Positions 23,987 through 35,247 of a stretch of 36,572 nt of DNA are shown piece after piece. The stretch is from an uncultured beta proteobacterium (GTDB taxonomy: Bacteria; Pseudomonadota; Gammaproteobacteria; Burkholderiales; Burkholderiaceae_C). The stretch lies in NCBI GenBank assembly GCA_903828235.1, contig CAIKLM010000094.1, positions 1-36,572 on the forward strand. The letters are read 5' to 3'. Numbering within the stretch: the first letter of the stretch is position 1; each line of letters opens with the position of its first letter. Below the pieces are notes generated by a model. It did not search any database, was not told where the DNA came from, and worked only from the letters and a program-made list of their open reading frames with translations. A program made the translations under genes and the position numbers.

Positions 23987-25222
23987 TCATTCCGCGAGGA
24001 GATCGAACAAGGTGCGCGCGACCACCTGCGTGGCGCGCCGCAGGTCCGCGAGCTGCACGTGCTCGTCGGCGCGCTTGGCGTTGCTCTCCAGCACGGTGCG
24101 CGGGCCGGCGCCGTAGATGACGGCCGGCACGCCGTGCTCGCCGTACAGGCGCACGTCGGTGTACAGCGGCGTGCCGCTTTCGGGGATGGGCTCGCCGAAC
24201 ACGGCCTGCCCGTGGCGCTGGATGGCGGCCACCAGCGGCGCGTTGCCGGGCAGCGGCTTCAGCGCGTGCGCCAGCAGCAGGCGCCGGATCTCGCAGCGCA
24301 CGCCGGGCGACAGCGCCACCGCGGCCTCGATCAGCCCGCGCACCTCGGCCTCCACCGCGGCGGCGTCCTCCTCGGGGATCATGCGGCGGTCGAGCTTGAT
24401 CACCACCTTGCCAGGCACGACGTTGGTGTTGCTGCCGCCCTCGATGCGGCCCACGTTCAGGTAGGGGTGGGTGATGCCCGCCACGCCGCTGCGGCGCGTG
24501 CGCAGCACGCGGTTGTGCTCGTACAGCGCCGTCAGCAGGCGGTTGGCGGCCTGCAGCGCATCGACCCCCGTGTGCGGGTAGGCGGCGTGCGAGGCCAGGC
24601 CGTGCAGCGTCACCTCAAGCTGCAGGCAGCCGTTGTGCGCGGTGACCACCTGGTAGCTGAAGCCGGCCGCGATGAGCAGGTCGGGCTTCGTCAGGCCGTG
24701 CCCGAGCAACCAGCCCGGGCCGAGCTCGCCGCCGAACTCCTCGTCGTAGGTGAAGTGCAGCTCGACCGCGCCGCGCCCCACGAGGCCCAGCGCCTCAAGC
24801 GCGCGCAGCGCGAAGGTGTAGGTGGCGAAGTCGCTCTTGCTCACGGCGGCGGCGCGGCCGTACAGCCGGCCGCCCTCGACCTGGCCGCCGTAGGGGTCGT
24901 GCGTCCAGCCCTCGCCGGGCGGCACCACGTCGCCATGGGCGTTCAGCGCGATGGTGAGGCCGCCCGGGCCGAAGCGCCGGCGGACCAGGAGGTTGGTGAT
25001 GCTGACCATGCCCTGCTGCGCCACGGCGTCGGCGGGCACCGGGTGCCGCTCGGCGGCATAGCCCATGGCCGCCAGCAGCCCGGCCGTGCGCTCGGCGTGC
25101 GGTGCGTTGTCGCCGGGGGGCGTGTCGGTGGGCACGCGCACCAGCTCCTGCAGGAAGCGCACCTGCTCGTCGAAGTGCCGGTCGATCCAGGCGTCGAGGC
25201 GTTCGTGGGGGGATTCGCTCAT
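23987..25222 (-). CDS. M20 family metallo-hydrolase (ArgE/DapE/carboxypeptidase G2-like)
   Basis: This 411-residue enzyme has the M20 zinc motif LNAHGDVVPPGEGW (His96, Asp98) and the catalytic/ligand pair Glu161-Glu162 in TYDEEFGGE. A lid domain follows (HGLASHAAYPHTGVDALQ, GGSNTNVVPGKVVIKLDRR). The usual bridging Asp of the GRGxxDxKG motif is replaced: the sequence is YGRAAAVSKSDFA. The ATG at 25222 overlaps the UraD-AllC stop as ATGA, so it is coupled to ureide catabolism. It may hydrolyse a ureido or N-carbamoyl intermediate such as ureidoglycolate. That is inference, and an N-acyl amino acid substrate is possible. Confidence 0.8.
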   Translation of the reverse strand: MSESPHERLDAWIDRHFDEQVRFLQELVRVPTDTPPGDNAPHAERTAGLLAAMGYAAERHPVPADAVAQQGMVSITNLLVRRRFGPGGLTIALNAHGDVVPPGEGWTHDPYGGQVEGGRLYGRAAAVSKSDFATYTFALRALEALGLVGRGAVELHFTYDEEFGGELGPGWLLGHGLTKPDLLIAAGFSYQVVTAHNGCLQLEVTLHGLASHAAYPHTGVDALQAANRLLTALYEHNRVLRTRRSGVAGITHPYLNVGRIEGGSNTNVVPGKVVIKLDRRMIPEEDAAAVEAEVRGLIEAAVALSPGVRCEIRRLLLAHALKPLPGNAPLVAAIQRHGQAVFGEPIPESGTPLYTDVRLYGEHGVPAVIYGAGPRTVLESNAKRADEHVQLADLRRATQVVARTLFDLLAE

Positions 25223-27024
25223 GCGGCTTCGGCGGCGAGTTGCTCGAGCAGGTGGCGGAAGGCCGCGACGCACAGCTCGGCGTCGTGGGTGCTGATGGTT
25301 TCCAGCGGGTTGTGGCTGATGCCGGAGTTGCCCCCGCGCACGAACAGCATGGCCTGCGGCATCGCCTCGTGCAGCTTCATCGCGTCGTGCCCGGCGCCGC
25401 TGGGCATGCGGTGCACCGGCAGGCCCAGCGCCTGCACCGCCCGCTCCCAGTGCGCCTGCCACGCCGGGTGGCTGGGCGCGGCGGACGCCGCCATCGTGGG
25501 CTCCAGCGTGTGCGACAGGCCGCGCCGCGCGCAGATGCGGCCCAACTCGGCCACCACGTCGTCGGCCAGCGCGTCGCGCGCAGCGTCGGTGGTGGCCCGC
25601 AGGTCCAGGCTGAAGCGGCAGCGGCCGGGCACGACGTTGATGCTGCCGGCCGGCACCTCCAGCAGGCCCACGGTGCCCACGCAGTCGGGCACCGCGGCGG
25701 CGCGCTTCTCCACGAACAGCACCAGCTCGGCCACGGCCGCGGCGGCGTCGCGCCGGCGGTCCATCGGCGTGGTGCCCGCGTGGCTGGCCATGCCCTGCAC
25801 CTCGCCCAGGAAGCGCTTGCTGCCGTTGATGCTGGTGACCACGCCCAGCGGCAGGTCGAGCTCGTCGAGCACCGGGCCCTGCTCGATGTGCACCTCGACG
25901 AAGCCCAGGTAGCGCGCGGCATCGCGCCGCAGCGCCGCGATGGCGTCCATCGTGCCGGGCAGGCCGGCGGCGCGCATGGCCTCGCGCATCGTCGTGCCGT
26001 CGGCATCGCGCTGCTCCAGCCAGGCGGGGTCGAAGGCACCGACCAGCGCGCCGCTGGCCAGGAAGGTGGCCTTGTAGCGCTGGCCTTCCTCCTCCGAGAA
26101 GCCCACGACCTCCAGGCCGAAGGGCAGACGGCGGCCCGAGGCCGACAGCTCACGCACCACGGCCATCGGCACCAGGATGCCCAGCCGGCCGTCGTACTTG
26201 CCGCCGTTGCGCACGGTGTCGAAGTGGCTGCCGGTGAGCAGGCGCCGCGAGCCGTGGTCGGCGCCGTGGTAGACACCCACCACGTTGCCCACGGCGTCGA
26301 TCGTCACCTCGTCGAAGCCGCAGTCCTGCATCCAGCCCTGCAGGCGCCGCGTCACCGCCTGGTGCGCGGCGGTGAGGTAGGTCACGGTGAGCTGGCCCTT
26401 CTCGGCGAAGCCGGGGTCGCTGTGCGCAGCGAGCTGCTCGGCCCAGTCCCACACGATCCGGCCCTGCAGCGGGTGCTCCGCGAAGCGGTCGGCCAGCCGG
26501 ATCTCGGCGATGCGGTGGATGTGGCGCAGGCACTCGGCGAACTCGAAGTCCGGGTGGCCGGCCAGCCGCCGCTCGAAGGTGGCGATGATCTGCTCGCGCG
26601 ACAGCCCCTCGCCGCGCGGGCCGCGCACGGCCAGGATGAAGGGCCAGCCGAACTTCGCGTTGTAGTCGGCGTTGAGCCGCTGCAGCCGCGAAAACTCGTC
26701 GGGCGTGCAGTGCGTCAGGCCCGAGCGCGTCTGCTCGTCGGTGCTCTCGGCGGTGAGCGACTTCGCCACCATGGCCTTGCCGGCAAGCTCGGGGTGGGCG
26801 CGGATCAGGCCCAGCTGCGCCTCGCGGCCGGCGTCGCGCACCGCCTGCACCAGCGCGCGCTTGAGCGCCGCCAGGCTGGCATGCCCGCCGGCCGGCCGTG
26901 CGCGCCACGCCGCCGCGGCGATCCAAGGCGAGTGCTCGTAGATGCCGTCGAGCAGCGCCACGAAGCCGGCCTCGTCGGCCGCGGCCAGTTGGGCGAGGGT
27001 GACGGTGGCAGCCACGGTGCTCAC
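25219..27024 (-). CDS. Bifunctional OHCU decarboxylase (UraD) - allantoate amidohydrolase (AllC-type) fusion
   Basis: This 601-residue protein joins two enzymes. Residues of about 1-170 are UraD: LAQLAAADEAGFVALLDGIYEHSPW, catalytic-type His77 in RAHPELAGK, and YNAKFGWPFILAVRG. Residues of about 190-601 are an M20-type allantoate/ureidoglycolate amidohydrolase, with GSHFDTVRNGGKYDG (His267, Asp278), FSEEEGQR (Glu312) and GAGHDA. UraD turns OHCU into S-allantoin; AllC hydrolyses allantoate. The start is GTG 27024, which overlaps the puuE stop as GTGA. The frame is continuous through the junction, so this is a true fusion. It skips the allantoinase step, which the adjacent puuE provides. Confidence 0.88.
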   Translation of the reverse strand: MSTVAATVTLAQLAAADEAGFVALLDGIYEHSPWIAAAAWRARPAGGHASLAALKRALVQAVRDAGREAQLGLIRAHPELAGKAMVAKSLTAESTDEQTRSGLTHCTPDEFSRLQRLNADYNAKFGWPFILAVRGPRGEGLSREQIIATFERRLAGHPDFEFAECLRHIHRIAEIRLADRFAEHPLQGRIVWDWAEQLAAHSDPGFAEKGQLTVTYLTAAHQAVTRRLQGWMQDCGFDEVTIDAVGNVVGVYHGADHGSRRLLTGSHFDTVRNGGKYDGRLGILVPMAVVRELSASGRRLPFGLEVVGFSEEEGQRYKATFLASGALVGAFDPAWLEQRDADGTTMREAMRAAGLPGTMDAIAALRRDAARYLGFVEVHIEQGPVLDELDLPLGVVTSINGSKRFLGEVQGMASHAGTTPMDRRRDAAAAVAELVLFVEKRAAAVPDCVGTVGLLEVPAGSINVVPGRCRFSLDLRATTDAARDALADDVVAELGRICARRGLSHTLEPTMAASAAPSHPAWQAHWERAVQALGLPVHRMPSGAGHDAMKLHEAMPQAMLFVRGGNSGISHNPLETISTHDAELCVAAFRHLLEQLAAEAA

Positions 27025-27995
27025 TCCCACACGAAGGCCTTGGCGGCGTCGAACGGGTGTTCGGCCTGCCAGTGCCGGGCGATGTCGATGCGCCGCGCCA
27101 CCCAGACGCGGTCGTGCGCCTGCACGTGGTCGAGGAAGCGCTGCAGCGCGCGCAGGCGCCCCGGGCGGCCCAGCAGCCGGCAGTGCATGCCGATGCTCAT
27201 CATCGAGGGCCGCTCGTCGCCCTCGGCGTAGTGCACGTCGAAGGCGTCGCGCAGGTACTGGAAGAACTCGTCGCCGTGGCTGTAGCCCTGCGGCAGCGCG
27301 AAGCGCATGTCGTTGCAGTCCAGCGTGTAGGGCACCACCAGGTGCGGGGCCAGCGTGCCGTCGGTGCGGCGCACCTGCAGCCAGAACGGCAGGTCGTCGC
27401 CGTAGTAGTCGCTGTCGTAGGCGAAGCCGCCGTGGTCGGCCACCAGGCGGCGCGTGTTGGGGCTGTCGCGGCCGGTGTACCAGCCCAGGCCATGAACATG
27501 GCCCTCGGAGGACCCGCGCTGGCCGGTCATCTTCTCGATGATGGCCATGGCCCGCTGCATGTGCTCGCGCTCGGTGGCCTCGTCGATGCCCTGGTAGTGG
27601 ATCCAGCGCCAGCCGTGGCAGGCGATCTCGTGGCCCAGCTCGACGAAGGCGGCCGTCACCTCGGGGCAGCGCTCCAGCGCCATGCTCACGCCGAACACGG
27701 TGAGCGGCAGGCCGCGGCGCTCGAACTCGCGCAGGATGCGCCACACGCCGACGCGGCTGCCGTACTCGTAGATGCCCTCCATGCTGAGGTGGCGCGCGGC
27801 AAACGCCGGCGGGTTGGCCATCTCGCTGAGGAACTGCTCGCTGCCGGCGTCGCCGTGCAGCACGCTGTTCTCGCCACCCTCCTCGTAGTTCAGCACGAAC
27901 TGCACGGCCACGCGGGCCTGGCCGGGCCAGCGGGCGTGCGGCGGGTGGCGGCCGTGGCCGAGGAGGTCGCGCGGGTAGCGGGTGGGCGTGTTCAT
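27021..27995 (-). CDS. puuE: Allantoinase PuuE (polysaccharide deacetylase-like)
   Basis: This 324-residue protein matches the PuuE type of allantoinase, which is unrelated to the metal-dependent AllB family. Hallmarks are [67 protein letters not shown] and [14 protein letters not shown]. It opens the hydantoin ring of allantoin to give allantoate. It lies directly upstream of, and overlaps by four bases, the UraD-AllC fusion. Start ATG 27995 is ten bases after the GntR stop. Confidence 0.92.
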   Translation of the reverse strand: MNTPTRYPRDLLGHGRHPPHARWPGQARVAVQFVLNYEEGGENSVLHGDAGSEQFLSEMANPPAFAARHLSMEGIYEYGSRVGVWRILREFERRGLPLTVFGVSMALERCPEVTAAFVELGHEIACHGWRWIHYQGIDEATEREHMQRAMAIIEKMTGQRGSSEGHVHGLGWYTGRDSPNTRRLVADHGGFAYDSDYYGDDLPFWLQVRRTDGTLAPHLVVPYTLDCNDMRFALPQGYSHGDEFFQYLRDAFDVHYAEGDERPSMMSIGMHCRLLGRPGRLRALQRFLDHVQAHDRVWVARRIDIARHWQAEHPFDAAKAFVWE

Positions 27996-28005
27996 GAGGC
28001 AGTGT

Positions 28006-28800
28006 TCAGGCCAGCGCCAGCGCGGCGGCGAGGTCGACCGCGCGCGGGTGCAGCTGCAGGTTGCGTTCGACGTGTCCGAGGTGGCTGTCCATCAGCCGCG
28101 CCGCGGCGCGCGCGTCACGCCGGGCGATGGCGTCGACGATGGCCACGTGCTCCTCGGCCGAGTGCCCTGCGTCGTGGGCGCTCTGGTACATCAGCGCGAT
28201 CAGCGAGCAGCGCGCCAGCAGGTCGGCCAGCAGCTGCGCGAGCACCTCGTTGCCCAGCATGCGCGCCAGCACGACGTGGAAGTCGGCCAGCAGCCGCGTG
28301 CGGCCGGCGACGTCGATGCGCTCGACGGCGGCCGCCTCGCGCACCAGGTGCGCGCGCAGCAGGGCCACCTGCTCGTCGGTGACCACCGCGCACAGCTGCC
28401 GCACCATCTGCTGCTCGAGCATGCGGCGCACCTCGAACACCTGGCGGGCCTCGTCGACGCTGGGCTGGGCCACGAAGGCGCCGCGCGCGGGCTCGAGCAC
28501 CACGAGGTGGTCGCGGCTGAGCTGGTTGAGCGCCTGGCGCACCACGGTGCGGCTCACCTTGAAGAGATCGCCGAGCTGCTGTTCCACGAGCTTGGTGCCG
28601 GGCATGAGCCGGCGCTCGACGATGGCCGTGGTGACGGCGTCGACGATGCGCTGGGTGCTGCCCGCCGCGGGTGCGGCATCGACCGCGGCCTTGCGCCGGC
28701 GCGCGCCAGCGGCGGGCGTGGAGGCGGCGGCCCGCCGCGGCTTGGCGCTGGCGGGGCTGATGCCGTGGAGGCCGGTGCTGGAGGAGGGGCTGCGGGTCAT
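28006..28800 (-). CDS. GntR family (FCD) regulator of urate/ureide catabolism
   Basis: This 264-residue regulator has an N-terminal basic, low-complexity tail of about 45 residues. The winged helix follows ([44 protein letters not shown]), then an FCD domain ([41 protein letters not shown]). It is divergently transcribed from hiuH-puuD and leads the puuE operon, so it probably controls both. I chose ATG 28800, because further upstream the frame reads through the hiuH region on the other strand. A TGTATACA palindrome lies in the 93-base divergent gap. Confidence 0.85.
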   Translation of the reverse strand: MTRSPSSSTGLHGISPASAKPRRAAASTPAAGARRRKAAVDAAPAAGSTQRIVDAVTTAIVERRLMPGTKLVEQQLGDLFKVSRTVVRQALNQLSRDHLVVLEPARGAFVAQPSVDEARQVFEVRRMLEQQMVRQLCAVVTDEQVALLRAHLVREAAAVERIDVAGRTRLLADFHVVLARMLGNEVLAQLLADLLARCSLIALMYQSAHDAGHSAEEHVAIVDAIARRDARAAARLMDSHLGHVERNLQLHPRAVDLAAALALA

Positions 28801-28807
28801 CGCTGCG

Positions 28808-28835
28808 TTGACGGTCAGGCGCGACTGTATACACT
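28808..28835 (+). promoter_or_regulatory. Candidate hiuH-puuD promoter with overlapping TGTATACA operator (28826-28833)
   Basis: The plus strand shows TTGACG at 28808-28813, a 16-base spacer and TACACT at 28830-28835, a fair sigma-70 promoter. The 8-bp perfect palindrome TGTATACA at 28826-28833 overlaps the -10 box and shares the TATAC core typical of GntR/FCD operators. A TATACA on the minus strand could also serve the gntR gene. Confidence 0.5.
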
Positions 28836-28893
28836 TTGCGGGCCTTCCACACCCCCGCGGCAACCCGTGTTGCCCGCCGCAGCCGCCAGCACC

Positions 28894-29250
28894 ATGGGCC
28901 ACCTCAGCACCCACGTCCTCGACACCGCCCACGGCTGCCCGGCCGCCGGCATGGCCGTCACCCTGCAGCGCGTGGCGCCCGACGGCAGCGCACACACCGT
29001 CAAGCGCGTCGCGCTCAACGCCGACGGCCGCGCCGACGGCCGGCTGCTCGAAGGCGACACCATGGCCGTCGGCCGCTGGCGGCTGCTGTTCGAGGTGGCG
29101 CCCTATTTCCGCGCACGGGGTGTGGCCTTGCCAGAGCCGCCGTTCATCGACACGGTGCAGCTCGACTTCGGCATTGCCGACGCCGCCGGCCACTACCACG
29201 TGCCGCTGCTGGTGAGCCCGTGGAGCCACAGCACCTACCGCGGCTCGTGA
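28894..29250 (+). CDS. hiuH: 5-hydroxyisourate hydrolase (transthyretin-like)
   Basis: This 118-residue protein starts [20 protein letters not shown], the HIUase opening, and ends in YRGS, the C-terminal tetrapeptide that separates HIUases from transthyretin. The middle [32 protein letters not shown] is also family-typical. It hydrolyses 5-hydroxyisourate, the PuuD product, to OHCU, which the UraD-AllC protein then decarboxylates. It is followed ten bases later by puuD and is divergent from the GntR gene. Confidence 0.92.
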   Translation: MGHLSTHVLDTAHGCPAAGMAVTLQRVAPDGSAHTVKRVALNADGRADGRLLEGDTMAVGRWRLLFEVAPYFRARGVALPEPPFIDTVQLDFGIADAAGHYHVPLLVSPWSHSTYRGS

Positions 29251-29260
29251 AGGCCCCCTG

Positions 29261-30481
29261 ATGGACCTGACCTACTGGCTCGACTGGGCCAACCTGCTGC
29301 TGCGCTGGGCGCACGTCATCGTCGCCATCGCCTGGATCGGCTCGAGCTTCTACTTCGTCTTCCTCGACAGCAGCCTGGTCAAGCCCACGGCGCCCGACCT
29401 GCAGGCCAAGGGCGTGGACGGCGAGCTCTGGGCCGTGCACGGCGGCGGCTTCTACAACCCGCAGAAGTACCTCGTGGCGCCGAAGACGCTGCCCGAGCAC
29501 CTGCACTGGTTCTTCTGGGAGAGCTACAGCACCTGGCTCACGGGCTTCGCGCTGTTCGCGGTGCTGTACCTGTTCAACGCCGAGACCTTCCTGATGGACC
29601 GCAACGTCTTCGCCTGGGGCGCGCCCTGGCAGGCGGTGACGGCGGCGCTGGCCTTCCTGGTGGTGTTCTGGCTGCTGTACGACGGCATCTGCCGCTGGCT
29701 GGGCGAGAAGGACGGCAAGGTCGGGGGCGACCTGAAGGTCGGCATCGCCGTGCTGGTGTTCGTGGTCGTGGCGTCGTGGCTGGCCTGCCAGCTGTTCGCG
29801 GGCCGCGCGGCCTTCCTGCTGGTGGGCGCGATGCTGGCCACGGCCATGAGCGCCAACGTGTTCTTCTGGATCATCCCCGGCCAGAAGACCGTGATCGCGC
29901 AGATGAAGGCGGGCCAGCCGGTGCAGGCCATCCACGGCCAGCGCGCCAAGCAGCGCAGCGTGCACAACACCTACTTCACGCTGCCGGTGCTGATCGCCAT
30001 GCTGTCCAACCACTACGGCTGGCTCTACCAGGGCGCGTGGAACTGGGTGGTGCTGGAGGTGCTGATGCTGGCCGGGGCGCTGATCCGCCACAGCTTCGTG
30101 GCCCGGCACAAGGCGCTCGTCAACGGCACGCGCCAGCCCTGGGAGTACGCGGCCGTCGGCACGGCGCTGCTGCTGGGCCTGGCGGTGGCGCTGAAGCCCG
30201 CGCCGCGCCCGGCTGCCCCCGCCGCCGCGGCGGCCGCGCCGGTCACCTATGCCGAGGTCAAGGCCGTGCTCGAGCAGCGCTGCAACGTGTGCCACAACGC
30301 CGTGGTGGCGCAGAAGAACGTCGCGCTGCACACGCCCGAACTCGTCAGGCAGCACGCCCAGGCCGTCTACCAGCAGGCCGTGGTGCTGCGGCTGATGCCG
30401 CAGAACAACGCCACGCAGATCACCGAGGCCGAGCGCGACCTGATCGCGCGCTGGTTCAAGGCCGGCGCGCCGGGGCCCTGA
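29261..30481 (+). CDS. puuD: Membrane-bound urate oxidase PuuD with C-terminal cytochrome c domain
   Basis: This 406-residue protein has about eight membrane segments in its first 310 residues (WAHVIVAIAWIGSSFYFVFLD, WFFWESYSTWLTGFALFAVLYL, LLVGAMLATAMSANVFFWIIPGQK). After a Pro/Ala-rich linker it carries a cytochrome c domain with the heme site CNVCH (Cys341, Cys344, His345) and a probable axial Met379 in RLMPQNN. PuuD oxidises urate to 5-hydroxyisourate and passes electrons to the respiratory chain rather than to oxygen with peroxide release. It sits in one operon with hiuH. Start ATG 29261 follows the hiuH stop by ten bases. Confidence 0.92.
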   Translation: MDLTYWLDWANLLLRWAHVIVAIAWIGSSFYFVFLDSSLVKPTAPDLQAKGVDGELWAVHGGGFYNPQKYLVAPKTLPEHLHWFFWESYSTWLTGFALFAVLYLFNAETFLMDRNVFAWGAPWQAVTAALAFLVVFWLLYDGICRWLGEKDGKVGGDLKVGIAVLVFVVVASWLACQLFAGRAAFLLVGAMLATAMSANVFFWIIPGQKTVIAQMKAGQPVQAIHGQRAKQRSVHNTYFTLPVLIAMLSNHYGWLYQGAWNWVVLEVLMLAGALIRHSFVARHKALVNGTRQPWEYAAVGTALLLGLAVALKPAPRPAAPAAAAAAPVTYAEVKAVLEQRCNVCHNAVVAQKNVALHTPELVRQHAQAVYQQAVVLRLMPQNNATQITEAERDLIARWFKAGAPGP

Positions 30482-30502
30482 GGCTGGCGCTCAGGCCGCC
30501 GA

Positions 30503-30751
30503 TCAGGTGGCCGCCAGCAGCGCGGCATAGCGCCGCACCTCGTGCTCGTAGGCGCTGATGGTGTGTTCCGAGATGGGGGCGTGGAGCAGCACCGCGCGGG
30601 CGAGCTCGGTGTAGCGGTCGAAGGCGCCGGCCATCTCGCCCCGCTGCGCGTCGGGCAGCGCGGTGATCAGGGCCGTGACCACCGCATCCAGGGCCAGCAG
30701 GCTGCCCTTGAGCTCGCAGATCTTCTCGGTGGCTTCCTGAAGGTTGTGCAC
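30503..30751 (-). CDS. Small hypothetical protein, 82 residues
   Basis: I do not recognise this protein. From GTG 30751 it reads HNLQEATEKICELKGSLLAL, with a mostly helical, soluble composition and no signal or membrane segment. It lies downstream of cspA on the same strand but beyond the cspA terminator, and its stop faces the puuD stop with a 21-base gap. Codon positions look protein-like and the start carries a sensible helix. It is kept as a probable real gene with unknown function. Confidence 0.5.
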   Translation of the reverse strand: MHNLQEATEKICELKGSLLALDAVVTALITALPDAQRGEMAGAFDRYTELARAVLLHAPISEHTISAYEHEVRRYAALLAAT

Positions 30752-30784
30752 CGCGCGCTCCCAGGGCCGAGGCCCGCAACCATG

Positions 30785-30809
30785 AAAAAGGGCGCGCCGA
30801 AGCGCGCCC
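30785..30809 (-). terminator. Rho-independent terminator of cspA
   Basis: On the minus strand an 8-bp perfect GC stem (GGGCGCGC / GCGCGCCC) with a TTCG tetraloop is followed by five T residues. It lies about 40 bases after the cspA stop. A second perfect palindrome, GTCCCCGCGGGGAC, is at 30821-30834 between the stop and the terminator and may add a hairpin to the 3' end of the message. Confidence 0.88.
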
Positions 30810-30848
30810 GGGTTTGCCGGGTCCCCGCGGGGACCACGGCAGCGTCGA

Positions 30849-31064
30849 TCAGCTGACGACGCGGATGTTCGAGGCCTGGGGGCCCTTCTGACCCTGCGTC
30901 ACTTCGTACTCGACGCGCTGGTTCTCGAGCAGGGTCTTGAAGCCCGTGCCCTGGATTTCCTTGAAGTGCGCGAAGAGGTCCTTGCCGCCGGCATCGGGGG
31001 CGATGAAGCCGAAGCCCTTGCCTTCGTTGAACCACTTGACGGTTCCGGTTTCTTTGTTGGCCAT
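30849..31064 (-). CDS. cspA: Cold shock protein CspA family
   Basis: This 71-residue single cold-shock domain protein has [20 protein letters not shown] at its start (RNP1 KGFGFI) and RNP2 LFAHF. It ends in [12 protein letters not shown], as in other betaproteobacterial Csp proteins. It binds single-stranded RNA and DNA and acts as an RNA chaperone. A good ribosome site (GAAAGGAAAA) precedes ATG 31064. A further upstream start is unlikely because the N terminus would add non-homologous residues. Confidence 0.93.
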   Translation of the reverse strand: MANKETGTVKWFNEGKGFGFIAPDAGGKDLFAHFKEIQGTGFKTLLENQRVEYEVTQGQKGPQASNIRVVS

Positions 31065-31419
31065 GAGAGTTTTCCTTTCGGTGTGAGGAGGACAGCGCGC
31101 ACCGGCACCCTTGCCGCGCACACGCACGGAAGACGCCTAAACGCTACTCACCGATGGAAGAACTGGGCCTAGCACGACGGCGCTGCCTTGCAAGGTCAGC
31201 GGCGTCGGTCAAACTCAATAGAGCCGACGAACGAGAAGATCGGAGCGAATCCGCCGGCGGACTGTACCCCACATCCCGCCGGGACGCGGCGGTTGCTTCG
31301 TAAAGAAACTCCGGGCCGGACACAGCGCACGGCAGCAGCCCGCCGGGAACGGCGGCCTCGAGCCCGGCGATCGCTTCTCGCGTATCTTCACGGCCTCGGC
31401 TTCACCCGGCACCGCCCCC
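31065..31419. other. Divergent intergenic region between cspA and the URC1 gene (355 bp)
   Basis: This region should hold the cspA promoter and leader on the minus strand and the URC1 gene promoter on the plus strand. Part of it (31200-31260) is less GC-rich than its surroundings. I found no convincing -10/-35 pair for either gene, no RNA gene and no protein I can support. Confidence 0.6.
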
Positions 31420-32653
<1,234 letters not shown>

Positions 32654-32667
<14 letters not shown>

Positions 32668-34084
32668 CGCCGCCGCCGCCGCCGTGCCGGCCGAGCGGCC
32701 GCACCTGCTGGCCGCGCTGCACGACCCGGCCACCATCCGGCTGCGCTGCGCCAGCGTGATGCGCGCGGTGGAGGCCAACCTCAGCCCCAGCTTCCGCCTC
32801 GACCGCGAAGCCCTGCCGGCGCTGGCCGAGCGCGTGGCCCGGCTCACGCGCGAGCGGTTCCCGACGCTGGACATCCCCTTCCACAGCCGCTGGCGCCACT
32901 TCGAGGCCGGCGGCGTCGACCGCAAGGCCGAGATGGACACCGCCCTGGCCGGGCAAGACCGCCTGGGCGTGGCGCGCGCGCGCTTCGACCTCGCGGTGGT
33001 GAGCGTGCTGCTCGACGCCGGCGCCGGCGCGCAGTGGGCCTACACCGAAGGCCAGGTCCTGGGCACGGCCGCCCGGCCGCGGGCGGCGGCCGACGAGCTG
33101 CTCGCGATGCTCGACCAGGCGGCCACCACGGGCACCCCGACCCCGGCGGCGCCACCGGCCGAGCCGCCCGTGCCCGCCGGCGGACGGCGCTACACGCGCA
33201 GCGAGGGCCTGGGCGTGGCCAGCTTCCGCGCCTTCATGGCCGGCGCCTTCTCGTCGCGCGCCGGCGAGCCGCTGCGCGCCGACGCGGGCGCCCTGCGGCA
33301 CGTCGACGCCGCCGCGCTGCGCGCGGTGTTCCAGAGCAGCCCCGACAACCCCGTGGTGGGCCTGGAGGGCCGCGCTTCGCTGCTGGCCCGCCTGGGCGCC
33401 GTGCTCGCCGAGGAAGCCGGCCGCGGTGCCGCGCGCGGCCGGCCGACCGAGGCGCGCCCCGCCCTGCTGTTCGACCGCGTCACCGACTTCGGCCGCTGCG
33501 CGAGCGTCGACGCCACCGAGCTGCTCGGCGAGGTGCTGCGCACGCTGGGCCCGATCTGGCCACGCGGCGCGCGCATCAAGGGTGTGGCCGCGGGCGACGT
33601 GGGCGCGCACCGCTGGGCCGGCGACGCCCTGCCCGGCGGCGGGCACGACGCCACCACCGGGGGCTGGGTGCCCTTCCACAAGCTCAGCCAGTGGATGACC
33701 TACTCGCTGCTGGAGCCGCTGCAGTGGGCCGGCATCCCGGTCACCGGCCTGGGCGGCGAGCACGGGCTCACGGGCCTGCCCGAGTACCGCAACGGCGGCC
33801 TGTTCATCGACGGCGGTGTCATCGTGCCGCGCTCGCCCTGGCTGCTGGAGCGCACGCACAAGCCCGAGGACGAGACCATCGTCGAGTGGCGCGCGCTCAC
33901 CGTGTGCCTGCTGGACGAACTCGCCGTGCTCGTGCGCCGGCAGCTGGGCCGCGACGAGCAGGCGCTGCCCCTGGCATGCGTGCTGGAGGGCGGCACCTGG
34001 GCCGCCGGCCGTGCCCTGGCCGCCGAGCGGCGCCCCGGAGGCGCGCCGCCGCTCAAGGTGGAGAGCGACGGCACCGTCTTCTAG
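32654..34084 (+). CDS. URC4/DUF1688 family protein (uracil catabolism)
   Basis: This 476-residue protein belongs to DUF1688 (URC4): LLAALHDPATIRLRCASVM, HSRWRHFEAGG, SEGLGVASFRAFMAGAFS, GLPEYRNGGLFIDGGVIVPR and a C terminus PPLKVESDGTVF. In yeasts and bacteria URC4 is required for uracil use as nitrogen source, acting after formation of UMP or a related intermediate; its exact reaction is not settled as far as I know. I place the start at GTG 32654, overlapping the URC1 gene by 14 bases; GTG 32684 is an alternative. The coupling supports a shared pathway. Confidence 0.85.
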
Positions 34085-34094
34085 CCCGAGCGCC

Positions 34095-35226
<1,132 letters not shown>

Positions 35227-35247
35227 CCCCGCCCGAGGAAACGCCCG

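Noticed and set aside
31141..31260. Possible cspA promoter pairs such as TTGCAA with TAGGCC
   Set aside because: The matches are weak and several equal alternatives exist in the same stretch.
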